From positions 992,001 to 1,056,000 of the forward strand of contig JAGMVK010000021.1 of NCBI GenBank assembly GCA_020747065.1: DNA of 64,000 nt, written 5' to 3'. The translations under genes and the position numbers were made by a program. The notes beneath the pieces are model-generated. The model saw nothing but the letters and a program-made list of their open reading frames with translations. It was not told the origin of the DNA and ran no database searches. Source of the DNA: Cadophora sp. MPI-SDFR-AT-0126 (taxonomy: Eukaryota > Ascomycota > Leotiomycetes > Helotiales > Ploettnerulaceae). Within the stretch, counting starts at the first letter, position 1. Each line of letters begins with the position of its first letter. Of the stretch, positions 1 through 11,952 are shown in pieces.

Positions 1-214
1 TCCTCGGCGGTCACTTAATCCAGGGGGCATTTCAATGGAGACAAACTCAATAGAGATGCCAAGATGTTCATCTATTGTTAGATTTGAAGAAGCTTATAAC
101 AAGTTCAGCAACCCCCAATTGAAACGAACAAGCAGCATTCTGTGTCAGGTGTCAGTCACTACACTACAATCAAGCAGATCTGCCTCATTCATTCGTTCAT
201 TCCAACTGCCCGCC

Positions 215-1089
215 ATGAAATTCATCACACTCGTTGCAATTTTCGGGGCTACTGGGCTCTGCTACAGAGATTGCACATGGCGCGCTCCAGCTCCAACAGA
301 TCGTGAGTAATGTATTCTAGTCCATCTGTAAGAGCCGTTCATAACAATTCGAAAGGTCGAAGTCCCTGTCCGATGGTCAACAGTCTCGCGAACCATGGCT
401 TTCTCCCACACAACGGGTTGAACATCTCGTTAGCAGATCTCATCGTTGCATTTAACGAGTCTGTGAACCTTGCCCCTACAGCGACGACCCTGGTGGGTCA
501 GAAGGCTCTGCTCGCTTCGACCACGGGAAACAGTGCTACGTTCAACCTTGATGACATCAATACCCATGGTAGTAAGTGTTTTACGCTTCGACAATGAGAT
601 TCTAGAGAGCTGATTGAAGTGACGAAATAGTCATCGAACACGACGGATCGCTGTCTCGAAATGATATCTTCTTTGGTGACAACCACTCCTTCAACTCCAC
701 CATCTGGAACTCCGTCGCCGCCTCGTTCACCAACACCACCATCTCCCTTTCAACAGCCAAGTCCGCGCGCACTGCACGCATCGCCGCTGCCGCTGCAGTC
801 AACCCTGCGTTCAACATGACTGCTAACGATGTGCAATTCAGTGGCATCGAGACGGCTCTATATATGACCGTCTTTGCTGATCCTAATGTCGCATCTGAGG
901 CCAGGACGGAATGGGTTGGTGTTCTCTTCAGTAAGACATACCGCAAATACATCTTTCCGTGAAGCAATTGTACTGACGGGGCTCATAGCTGAGGAGAGAT
1001 TGCCTTACAAGGAAGGCTGGGTCAGGTCTAAGGTGCAACTGACAGCGGAAGGAATCTTAGGACTCGCGGCACAAGTTCTCACAAGCTGA
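215..1089 (+). CDS. Secreted family-2 haem peroxidase (chloroperoxidase-like)
   Basis: Exons 215-302, 356-571, 631-930 and 989-1089 join in frame to 234 residues, the short-form size for this family. A hydrophobic signal peptide leads, followed by the conserved pre-motif W-R-A-P-A-P. The axial haem-ligand motif Pro-Cys-Pro has its Cys near residue 34. It is followed by Asn-Ser-Leu-Ala-Asn-His-Gly, then Glu-His-Asp-Gly-Ser-Leu-Ser-Arg near 104-111, which holds the distal His and Asp. A later Glu at about 175 is a candidate for the catalytic acid. The family is known for haem-thiolate halogenation, peroxidation and peroxygenation outside the cell. The end of the protein (E-E-R-L-P-Y-K-E-G-W) is also typical. 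Several N-glycosylation sequons agree with secretion. The substrate is not predictable. It converges on the pectate lyase gene. Confidence 0.9.
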
Positions 1090-1216
1090 AATTGACATTG
1101 GATTTGAAAGACGTTAAATAAATTAATCATTAACAAAATTCGCTACCTTGGATATTATGCTGCATCTCCCTTATCAATCAAGCATCCCCCGCCTACCTAC
1201 CTCAACATCATCTGCT

Positions 1217-2392
1217 CTAGTATCCGTTGGGCCATGCAGTGGCCAACCACTCATATGGCTGCTCTGGAACATATTGGTTGGTGACCTCTCCCTCAAATGG
1301 TACAATATTATCCCTCGTCAAGTTATACAATGCGTACTTGAGATCTGGTCCCGTTCCGATCGTGTATGGGACAGTCTGCACATTGTTGGCGATTTCCTTG
1401 TCGACCATAACCGTGACGTTGGTGATCTGAGCGTTGACAATGCGGATCTCATCGCCGTAGTTGGGGTTGATCTGATACTCAGTTAGTACTGAATACGAGC
1501 GGTGGTGGATGTGTTCTTACTATGCCCATGCGGTTTCCATACACAGCAACGATGTTCTGGATTGTAGCATTTCGCTTTGCTTGGTTCAAACAATTGCCGC
1601 AGGATTGGTAGAACGTGCCAAAATTCTCTGCGTAGAAACCAGTAATGTTGTATTTCCCTCCGAGAGAGTTATCTTGGAAGATCTGTTTGAGTTTTGATTA
1701 GAGTTTGGAAAAGACGTCGATTCTGTACAGAGGAAAGCGAAGGTTTTGGAGGGGAGGGGTAGAGATCTAGAGAGGTACGGCAGGTGGTCTGTGCGCTGAA
1801 GGTTTGTGTGAATCTTCGGGACGAACCTTGTCGGTAGCATTCCTGGCTCCACCTCCAATGACGCGCAGCTGGGTGTTCAATCCCTTGGACGTAAGTGCAT
1901 CTTCGCACACATCTTCCCACCACACTATAGACTCATGTTAGTTTCATCCTACCCTCGTCTGGTCTGAAGTTGAGGGCATGACGAACCATTCTCAACCCAA
2001 GCGTCACCTAAAGCATGGATTCCCTCTGATTGATGCTTCCCAATGATCACATTCCTGATTGTGCTTCCTGGGAGAAGATTGAACACTGCATCCGCATCTG
2101 TACCCTCGGCTTGTTCGTTGCAGCTTCCTTTCGGTCTCTCGTATCGCTTCATGCCGCCGTCAAATATTTGGCCTGGCATGATGTACATGGCATCTTGGAG
2201 TACGACCGTCTCTGTTGCGACCGGAAATGTGGTGACTGGGAATGGAAATCGAGGAGGGGGACGAGCAGCAAGATCCCCTTGAGTGGCATCTGCGTCACCT
2301 TGAGCTCCATCTCCTTGACTTTGACGTGGAACAACGGCAGCTTGGAGCAGTGCTGGAAGGAAGGCCAGCGAGGCTGTGGTGGAGAACTTCAT
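1217..2392 (-). CDS. Secreted pectate lyase, polysaccharide lyase family 3
   Basis: On the minus strand the exons are 2392-1987, 1924-1827, 1682-1521 and 1471-1217, giving 306 residues. The protein starts with a signal peptide (M-K-F-S-T-T-A-S-L) and a short Gln/Gly/Asp-rich linker. The PL3 core follows: a pro-rich segment, then G-I-H-A-L-G, the W-W-E-D-V-C-E-D-A block built across the first intron, [10 protein letters not shown], and paired Cys residues in Q-S-C-G-N-C. Family members cleave de-esterified pectate by calcium-dependent beta-elimination. The last intron has a perfect TACTAAC branch site near 1485. The ATG at 2392 is preferred over one eight codons upstream because the signal peptide begins there. 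This suggests plant cell-wall degradation. Confidence 0.9.
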
Positions 2393-5300
2393 CTTGCGGA
2401 GGCCGGGCGAGGTCAATTGGAAACGTCGAAGTTGCTGAGATGTTTAAATTCAGGAAATTGAGAGTTTCGACAGGTCAGAAGGTTTAGAGACCGCTGCAGA
2501 GCTGTAAATTGACTTTTTCTCGAGGACGATCTTCCATTTTATACCATCAGTGATCCCAGCCTCGCCATGCTACCCCTCCAGAGCTCTGGAGCTCCCCTGC
2601 AGCTTCCCAGAGCATTGGATAAATTTCTCTCCAGCTTCCAGGTACAAAAGATGACGATGAACACGACGGAGTATCTTCTTTGAATATTCCACGAATGACT
2701 TTCTTGGTAATGGTTGGCGCCAAGTTTTGCCAATGCCTGGAGACAAGTCTTCTCCGCTCACCTGGCTGCAAGCCAAGGCTGATGGGATTTACCCCATGGG
2801 ACAAGCGAGTGTAGCCTTGCATAGTCGCTGTCATGTCCACTTGACAGCGGGTTTGAATAATTCCGTATCCACGGACGGAGTGTTGACTTCATTGTGTTGA
2901 AAGCTTGGAAGGTGATGTTGGCGAAGTCTTGGCTCGGTAAGATCGGTGGATTATCATCCATTGGGAAGTTAGAAAACGGCACAGAAACGAGGGCGGAAGA
3001 GAAGCGGTGAGAACGAATCCGACTTCATTTCGGATACAATCTTCTCATCTGCGACTCAATGCCTCTTTGACAGTATGGCTGAATGGCGATGATCATGATT
3101 GTGTGTACACTTGTGATTCATCACTCTTCTTTTTGCACCTCAATTAGAAGCCAATCATGACTTGCCATGACTTGAAAGTCATTGCTCGAATAATCTGGAC
3201 TTTCGAAGAGTGAAGTGAAAACTCAAAAGGTATGAAGCGAGTCTGGAAAATATGAAATGTCCAAAAAGCAATGTACGCTGACAGAGCACAGACATCTCAG
3301 CCTAAAAAGCATCCTCGAAAGATTGATAAACCAAATAGATCCAAGCCGAGTAAAAAGCACAGCAAATGGAAAAGTCGTCCATCGCTGAGGGAGGAATCAT
3401 GCTCAATGCAGTGTCAAGCAATCAGTTTCTAAGCTGAAGCAGGTCGCTGGCATTCCAAGCACAGACTACTCGTTGTTGGATGACTCCATGACTATGATTG
3501 TTCAGATCCTCAGGGCAAACTCATGAGTCAATCGACTGACGCTTGCTGTCTCAAATCCGCCTCGGCTCCAAAGATGCGATGCGAGAAGTAAACAAAGCCT
3601 GGGAACCGAGAATATACCGAAGTCTGCGTCCAGATTCTGTGCTAACATTCCCACAAGACAGCTTCAAAAAGGCACAAGATCTGGGTCAGCCTATCTTCTT
3701 GGCGTGAGAGCAATAACCTGATCCTAGACTTCGACTCGCAGGAACTTGTTGGGAACAACTACAGATCTGGGCTCGCTACCCCTTTTGACTTCACGTGACT
3801 TGTCTCCAGTTGATATTCTGCCTGGCGGTGAGGGCTACCTGCATCTCACCACCGCCATGTGATACTGAATTTCAAATCAGGCAGCCTCACTTTACTCCTC
3901 AACCCACGTTATAGTATCTCATGATTGCTCAGACGACAATCTTCTGTTTTCTCAGCTCCAAAATCTGAAATCTGACGACTGTCCAGTGAACAAACCAATC
4001 GTATATAACTACTCGGTAAACATGGTGGTGCAAGTAATTGCGGTCCGATACGCCAATCGCGAGCTTCTCACCAGTCTACTGGCCGCGAAATTTAACGGCC
4101 AGGCCACGTTCACGGTAGGGCTCCCCGGAGACTGGGCGGTGACAAGTGGCAAGGCATTGTCGTTCTTTATCGGGACGGCATTCTCCTGATCTAGGCTGAC
4201 TATTATGGCGTTGGGCAGATTCGGAGGGGAAGCTATGTCATCACAGCACCACGGAATTTGACTCAGGTCTGTAGTCAGAGATAGAAATCCTCGAACGAAA
4301 GGGGGCTACCAATCTTTTATACTCCTTTTACTGACTCTGGAGCAGGAAGAGATTGACACATGTCGATAGATCCCACGTCAGACATTCCTGTGCGGGAAGA
4401 GCTGGACATCGTGGCGGAGCATCTAATGCACTCACCCCACATCAGCCCGAACGTTCGGCACCGCTTGAGCTGGAAAATCTGCCTCGTCTGCCCCGCTGGT
4501 CTATGCGTTGCATATTGGGTCTATCACATTTGTCGATTGTCTCAGGAACTCGCTTTGCTTTTGCCTTCATTGGTTGTGTAACTCTTTCTCATTTGGGCCC
4601 CGGCCGCATGCTGTCGCAGGAGGAATGTTGGCCCCCAAGATGCGAAAGGCACTGTGAAGTTCGTCCTTGCAGGCTTCTTGACTCTCTGGGGCCAGTCATC
4701 AATATTCAGCCCGGGCGCGTATGCCCGATCGGTGTATTACGATGGATACGACTTATATTCGGAGGATGTCCGTTGCTTCTTCTCAGCTTTGAATTTGTCA
4801 CTCTTTCCAAGTTTTCTCATGTCATCACATTTCTCGCAAATTCAAAGAAGATTTACAATCAATACACCTATCTTTCTGTCACTTAGGCAATCATCTTGAA
4901 ATCGTTTGTGTTGTTCCTCGCTTCGTACTTCCCGTACTTCGCGCATATCATGTCATCTCACGATACATATAACTCATCTTCCATCTGCATGCCACAGGTG
5001 ATCGAGGGTCAGTACTTGGATCAGAGGAGGTTTATGAACCTTCTCAAACAAGTCTACGGCACTTCCGGAGGCAAGAATAACTTTCGGGTCGAGGTATGTT
5101 GCAGCTGCCCCCTCAAATACTACTTCTAATACACTCTTCAACAGCTTCGACTGAATCGGTACAAGATATACCCAATGGATCAAACCACTAAACTCACCGA
5201 GGTAGATTTGCTCGATTCTTGCAACAAGTCCATGCCACTCATCAAACCATAGGACCAAATCCAGGACTGCCGAGCATATCGTCGTTGTTGATTTGAATTT

Positions 5301-6016
5301 CTCGAAGCGTATTTGACGCATGCATAGAAGGACTTTGGAGCCATCTTAGCAAAGTATGTGGTGTATGAGAAGTGGTTTAGGCATATCATTAGGCATCGGG
5401 CATGAGCGATTGGAGTTCTCTTCACTACATACAATCGGTTCTGTATTACTACGTAGACAACTTATGATTAACGACGACACTTCGAAGATTCTCGCCCTGA
5501 CCAGGCAAAACTGACCTAAAAGTTATTCAGATCCCTTTCAATCTAGTGAAGCTTTCTGCTTCGTACTTTCTATAATCCTTCAAGACTCGTAAAGCCTCAG
5601 ATATCGCGGGAGCGAAGGACATGATGCCTGGAAATCAAGGTCATGTGACCTGGACGCCAGATAAAATCCAGCATTTCTCTCACCGAAGAAGTTTTGACGC
5701 CCCAGATTTCCTCAAAGCTCATGCAGGTCGATTTAGTCTGGTGTGCCTCGGGTGTGCCACCTTCAAGTGCACGAAAGGAGCTGCACGAGGCTGTGTCCTG
5801 GGCTGACTGAACAGCCACCCTCGCCTAGCCCACCCCCGGCTGAGGGCAGCGCCCAGCACAACAGGATTGGCCTACAGTGCGACCCCATCAATTTCTCAAT
5901 TGAGCTTCAATTGAAAATCTCACGATACTAGGTTAAGGCTTCAATTTTGGACGTATGCCATTTGGAGGTCCGTCATCAACCAAGACGACAATTTACTTCG
6001 ATAGTACATAGAGACG
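2393..6016. other. Gene-poor interval, no confident gene
   Basis: About 3.6 kb without a gene I can support. Open frames at 3986-4189 (+, 67 residues), 4353-4886 (+) and 2758-2982 (-) are short, overlap one another or lack family motifs. From 3000 to 3980 no frame longer than 60 residues is open. It could hold regulatory DNA, an eroded gene or a non-coding transcript. Confidence 0.5.
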
Positions 6017-7956
6017 ATGCCTCCAATGCATCAATTTGACGATATTCGGAGCTTGATGGCAAGAGTGGACGCGAAGGCTCATGATCTGTTCAAGGCAAAA
6101 GATGGGGTAGCACCACTTCAAGTCACCCAAGTCTTGAGAGAAAGACCTTTCCCGGATTCCTCGAAGAAGACACAGACGGAATCGTTCGTGAAAGATCAGA
6201 ATGTGTGGAATTCGGCTCAAGTTAGGGCTCTGCGAAAGGTAACTCTCAATTTTACCCTTAACTGGATGCATGGCTCAATGAGCAATGAATCTAACACAAT
6301 CATGCAGAACTCAAATGATGCAACCCAAATTTTCACTATCCACCAAGATCGGTCATGGACCACGTTGAATATCTCGAGAGATCTTTTTCAGTCTTTCATG
6401 GAAACATATAAAATGACCCCCAATTTCTGGAAATGTATGTTTACTTTTGGGAGGAAGAGCGAAGAGAACGAATTCGAGTTTCCCGGTTTCAATCGTCGTA
6501 AAACGAGGGCTGAGCACTCGAATACTGCTCTCAATTATGGTATGTAACAGCTTACTCCCTTGACAAACTGGCTTTACTGAAGTAGGACAGAATATTCATA
6601 TATGATTCGAAGAGTGGAGCTCAATGGCAGAAATGGAGAAAATGGCGAATGCCCATGGTCAATTCGACAGACTGCCGTCTACCACAAACTGACTTGCGAT
6701 GACGGATCATGCACGTCGACATCTACGTTTCTCCTTGTTGCCCCTTCGGAGAACGTGAAGTCGCAATTTACGAACTGCCTGGAATATGGTGCAGAAGACG
6801 AGACGGTAGCACTTGTATGCTGGGAGACACACAGGATTATATGTGCTGATAGCCTGAGGGGCTGGTCGGACTATATGGCCTGGTTGCAGACGAAGCTGAA
6901 AGAGCAGGTAAGTCCAAATGAACTGTGAGTACTAAAAATGCGTATTTCTCACCACTCCACGACAGTCGGATGTAATCGTTCTCGCACAAGTCGGCAACAA
7001 CGAAGCCAATTTTTCTCCACTGACGAACTTCAATATCAATTTTGAACATCGGCAAGAGCTAAAGATCGTCGAAGATAGAATCCTCGATCTTCAAGTGATA
7101 TTACCTTCATTGGCAGATGCCATTCATGGTATTCGAGCAGCTTGTGCTTGTTTCGTAAGCGAATCTTCAACACAAGGCTGGGATACATTCGAATTGGAGG
7201 CCATCGTGGACGAGTTCGAGGACTACGAAAAGCAGGCCAACTTACTCATTGAGCGCGCGAAAACATTGAAAGCAAATGTCGAGTCCACCGCTCAGCTGGT
7301 ATAGTAGAAATCCACAGGCCATTCTGTCTTGCTAACCATCAACAGCTCTCTGATCTTCTGAGCTACGAAGAAGCTGTTGCTTTGAAAGACCTAGCGTCCG
7401 AAACTCAAATGGAAAGTCGCTTCATGGCTCAAATGGCGGTCAGAATCCCTACTGAAGGGGGCATAAACAATTCTGATATCAAACAGGAAAAGAGTACCAA
7501 AGACGCAGCAGCGGTCAAGATCTTGACCGTCATAACACTTGTTTACCTACCGACCACCATCGTAGCAGTAGGTCCCCCAAGCAAATAGGACGTGCGACAG
7601 ACTGATACATGCAGAACTTCTTCTCCACAGAATTCGTCAAAATCAGCGAGAGCAACAACATGCGAGTCTCAACAGACGTCTGGCTTCTAGCAGCAATTTC
7701 CGTTCCATTGACTCTGATCACGGTAGTCCTCTGGTGGGCTTGGGTTCACTTCACCAAACTTGAACCTACAGCGAGCCCAGAGAACCCTAAGATCGTCACT
7801 CTGCAGCGTAAGCACAGTCTCCGCACTGTGGTCTCTTTCAAAAAGAGGCAACCAACACTGGACCTCGAGAAAGGGCTGGGCTCTCCACAAACACCTACCA
7901 TGCCGTCCCCAGCCTCGACTTGGCAATCGACAGCCACTACTGTAAAATCAGGATAG
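6017..7956 (+). CDS. CorA-like two-transmembrane protein
   Basis: Exons 6017-6238, 6308-6539, 6591-6907, 6966-7298, 7346-7567 and 7615-7956 join in frame to 555 residues. The long N-terminal part is cytosolic in type. Two hydrophobic segments near the C-terminus (about 425-442 and 463-487) flank N-F-F-S-T-E-F. This is the layout of the fungal CorA-like group. In true CorA magnesium channels the loop carries Gly-Met-Asn; here that motif is absent, so ion transport should not be assumed. The helix sequence V-K-I-L-T-V-I-T-L-V-Y-L-P-T-T-I is strongly conserved in this fungal group. Acidic, helical sequence before the membrane part (about 300-410) fits a coiled-coil stalk. The gene is followed on the same strand by a kinase gene. 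Confidence 0.85.
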
Positions 7957-8552
7957 TGATTTTTCTTTTTCGAAGAGCTTTGTGCCGGGCGTGCACTTTG
8001 TGCGCCCGAATTATGTGACCAAGAGTTTCTTTGGGGGAATCTGGCGTGGTGTTTCGACAGGCGCACATGATGGAGGGTTGCAGGCGTTCTCTCGGGCTCT
8101 TGGATGGTCTCTTTTCAGTAGAAGATAGCCCGAATCATGCACTCTGAATGGGTGCACACCAATATTGAGCCACCCCATGCAGCTCAGCCCCGAGTAGGCG
8201 AGGCCAATGAAATACTTCGACGCTGACGCTTGAGGCTCCCCAGGCTATCGAATTGGGGGCTGCAGGCCACACTGGGACCAGTGGATGCATTGTTCACTGC
8301 GCCGCCCGCTCATGGTGGTTCAGTTGGAGGGCTATGCTTTCTCCGAACCTCATTCTTTCCCTTCTTTGAGCCTCACACGGCTGCAACTCTTAGATCAGCT
8401 CGCTTCGTGGTGGTGTGCTCCCATTTCTGGTCACCGGAAATGAAGCCCCTGTAACCTTTCTGTGGTTATGAGGGTCGGTTCCGTTATATTTGATATGAAT
8501 CGTTTGTTGTTTGCCACGGCACAGTGATTGATTCGGCGCATAACGCTTCCTG
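7957..8552. other. Intergenic, 3' of CorA-like gene and 5' of kinase gene
   Basis: No gene seen. Open frames here are short and lack motifs. It should contain the terminator of the upstream gene and the promoter of the kinase gene. Confidence 0.5.
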
Positions 8553-10895
8553 ATGGCCTCGATACTCAATCCGCTTAATTGCTTTGAGAAATTTCGCAAT
8601 TGGAAAAGTCAACGGACGCAGAAGTCGAAAAAGAATAATATGAAAGTTGGAGAGGAAGAATTTTCCGAGCCTACAGTAAGAAGAAAAAGAGTTCATGCAA
8701 CAAAGTTTGGTGTTTGCTAATCCCAGTCCAGGATGTGGAGAAAACGATCATCAAGCCAACGTCAACGTCTCCAACGACGACAACCCCTCAAGCTTCACAA
8801 CCAAGAGAAATCAAAGAGCCTAGGAAACAGCTACTGCCACGAACTCCTGTCCCAAAGATACAGCTCCGCCAAGCAACAATAAATCAAGATGTAGATGACA
8901 CAGTCATTTCTCCTGCTCCCGGTCCGGCTCCCCACTCTTCCCACTCTACCCAATCTTTAGCTACACTAGGCAGGTCAAGACGGGATTCAGCAGCATCTCA
9001 ACGAAGTCGATCGAATAGCAAAGCATCTTCAACCTCGGGACATTGGCTTAGAGATCAACTACACGATGCACGAATCGAATGCCCGCAGCGCGCACATTGC
9101 TTCTTTGTCCCACGCTCCGTACAGGAGGATTTGATCAACGTTACTTCAGTATCTCAAGACATTCGATCACATAATCCTGACATTCGCGAGAGCGAAGCCG
9201 ACGAGTACGCCAAAAAGGCTTGTGAATCAGCGCGGCAGCTGTACGCGACATTGGCATATATAAAGAAGGGCGCGGACATTTGCTTGTTGTTGAAGGAAGG
9301 CATCGCGGATGAAGACTTGCCGTTTGTCCGAAAGCCCAACGCCCGCAGCAAATTTGCCCTCTATCGAAAAGACGGACAACCCATCAAGACCTCGGAAAAG
9401 TGGAAAGAGAAATACCTGGAGAAGTTCGATCGATCTCAATGGTGGATGATGGCCCCCATATTCCACTTCGGCAAAAAGCTGTATGACTTGGATGACAACA
9501 TGTTCCTGCCATTCGTTCGATTCGAGACGAATAAAGATGAGTTGGCTCTTAAGCAAGGCGGATATAGTGAAGTGTACCCCGTTCGCATTCATCCAGCGCA
9601 CCATACATTCTGGCCCCAAGTCGAGAGAGTTGTACGTGAGAATTGTTCTGAGATCCCCAACTATTGCTAACTACTAGCAGGAAGACGAGCCTCTTATTGC
9701 CGTGAAGAAGCTTTTCAGTCCTGACGAGACTGAGTTCAAGAAGGAAGAGACCATACTCAGGGCCGTTGGTTTGAAAAATCACCCCCATCTGATCAAACTC
9801 CTCGCGACCTACAGGCATGAAGGAAAATACCACTTGATGTTTCCATACGCAAATGCGAATCTCAGGAAATATTGGGATGATAGACCTGATCCAGTTTTCG
9901 ATCGAGCCACTGTCTTGTGGTCAATTCGACAAATGACAGGCATCGCGAATGGATTATTGCAAATCCACAACTTCAGAGTAACCTACCCGTTGTCTGCTAC
10001 AGCTGGAGCTGGAAGTATTCGGGTCGCGAAGGGAGTCTCGCTCAAGGTTCGCGACGGAGAAGAGTGGTATGGACGTCATGGGGATATCAAGCCAGAAAAC
10101 GTACTGTGGTTCGAAAAGGACCAGCAGGAACACGATCCGAATGGAGTCCTACAGATCGCTGACTTTGGACTTGGTCGTTTTCATGGGCGAGATTCGAGGT
10201 CTGGACTACATCCTGACACTATTCAAAGCTCTCCAACATATGAACCACCCGAGTGCCAACTACGACAGCCAGTCTCGCGTGCCTACGACATCTGGAGTCT
10301 GGGCTGTCTCTACCTCGAGTTCGTCACCTGGCTTTTGCGGGGTTCTCAAGAAATCGAAGGGTTTTCGGAATGCCGTGGACGCGAAGCAACCGGGACTGGC
10401 ATCGATGACGACAACTTCTTCACTATTGTGAATGATGGCTACGGCTCGCATGCCATCGTTCGTGACGCAGTCGTGACTTGGAAGGACGAACTCCACTCCC
10501 ATGAGCGATGCTCAGATCTCATCCACGACCTCCTTGAGCTCACAATGAGAGACCTTCTTGTAGCCGACAGCAAGCAACGCTGCCCAGCCAGCTGGCTCTT
10601 CCAGCAGCTGAACGCTATTTTAATGAAAGCAGAGAAGGACGAAGCTTATATGCTGAAGCCCAATCCCCACACCGCAAAACCAGCAAATGAAAGGTCAAGC
10701 TCGACTCCGGCCCTTCCTACAGTATCCATGACGCAAGGGGAGCGCAAGTCCGTCACTTACACGAACGACACCAAGAACCCACTGACGAAAGCGGCAGTCC
10801 AGCAGGAGTTGCCGAAAGACTTGCTACTCAGAGGCCCAGGGACGCCCAATTACAATCAACAAATTGTGGCCCATCGAACATGGCCCGTAAAGTGA
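8553..10895 (+). CDS. Serine/threonine protein kinase with long N-terminal region
   Basis: Exons 8553-8675, 8732-9631 and 9681-10895 give 745 residues. The first exon is inferred: it supplies an ATG in frame and a typical fungal basic N-terminus. Residues 42-150 are Ser/Thr/Pro-rich and probably disordered. Residues about 150-310 form a helical N-terminal region seen in fungal kinases of this kind. The kinase domain starts near 317 with G-G-Y-S-E-V-Y. It has the ATP-anchoring Lys in I-A-V-K-K, a catalytic loop H-G-D-I-K-P-E-N near 474 (HRD changed to HGD), an intact DFG near 502 and Y-E-P-P-E in place of APE. Catalytic Asp, Asn and Lys are present, so activity is likely. The C-terminus is low-complexity. 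Its partners are unknown; the context is a run of signalling-type genes. Confidence 0.85.
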
Positions 10896-11952
10896 AAGGG
10901 CGTCGCTGAAGGCAATCAATGACTAGACTAGAATATCTGCGCGGCGCGAAGCGAGATGTCAAGCAGCTAAATCATCACAAGAAGGACAACAGCATGTTGT
11001 TAGTATTATCCTCCTCGCGATGTGGAGCCACAACTTACAGATTCAAAGGTACGTGGTGTGAAACAAGGCGCTTCAAGGCCGCATCGATATCATCGAGGCA
11101 AGGTAGGGTCGAGCATAGACCAACGGCGCGCTCGGAGTCCACCAAGTAATTCACAGACTGACAATTCGACTCCAATCTCGGTTTTGATATGTAAAGTATG
11201 TAGCATCTGCAGGCGGTGGGGCATTGTTAGAATTGATATCCTTTCTTCAGCACTAGAATAGAAGGGCCAATCCCACCCAAACACCCATTCACACACCGTG
11301 TCGTCGTCAGGTTTAGCTTTCATCCTGTCCGCTCAATGTACACCCTTCGTTCCCTATCAAACGTCGTTTCTTATCCAAGGGCTTTGACTATTCGATATAT
11401 CTGGATACCACTCTTTTCATGCCGGTCTTCTTAGAAAATTTTGTTGCTCGAGTGCCCTGAGCAAGTACCAGTACATATTTACTCCACAGCCAACCACCGG
11501 AATCGATTTCAATGCGACTCGGATTTTCTTCCCCTTCCTGCCACGATTGCTGTTCTCAAATCCTCGATTATAATTCACTATTTGAAGTCACTCCACGGGT
11601 CTATGATTTTGTTCACGCGGTTAATACCATCGCAGAATCCACGCTCGGAAAAGGATCATCACTTCTCCCTTCAGCCTTTGGATGGTACACTTCATCCAGT
11701 GGCAGTACATGACGCTATCCGAAACGACCGTCGGAGCCAGCTGTCTGTCCAACCATTTCCTGCCACTCTGCATCCTACCCGAAGAAAAGTGGTACCGTGC
11801 AGCGGATTTCTACCTGCATCGGTACGACCCCCCACATTGTCTTTCTCGGCTGATCGGCGACCATGAGGATTTCTGCAGCATCGAATTGTCGATAAGACCA
11901 GTGGCTTCCGTCGACGTGGTAGCATTTTTGGAAGTGGACTTGCGATGCTAGA
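10896..11952. other. Intergenic, no gene supported
   Basis: About 1.1 kb. Overlapping frames of 60-141 residues exist (for example 11441-11866) but have no motif and no consistent splice pattern. Probably the 3' region of the kinase gene and the promoter and leader of the methyltransferase gene. Confidence 0.45.

Noticed and set aside
4353..4899. Three overlapping plus-strand frames
   Set aside because: No family motif in any, no splice pattern favouring one.
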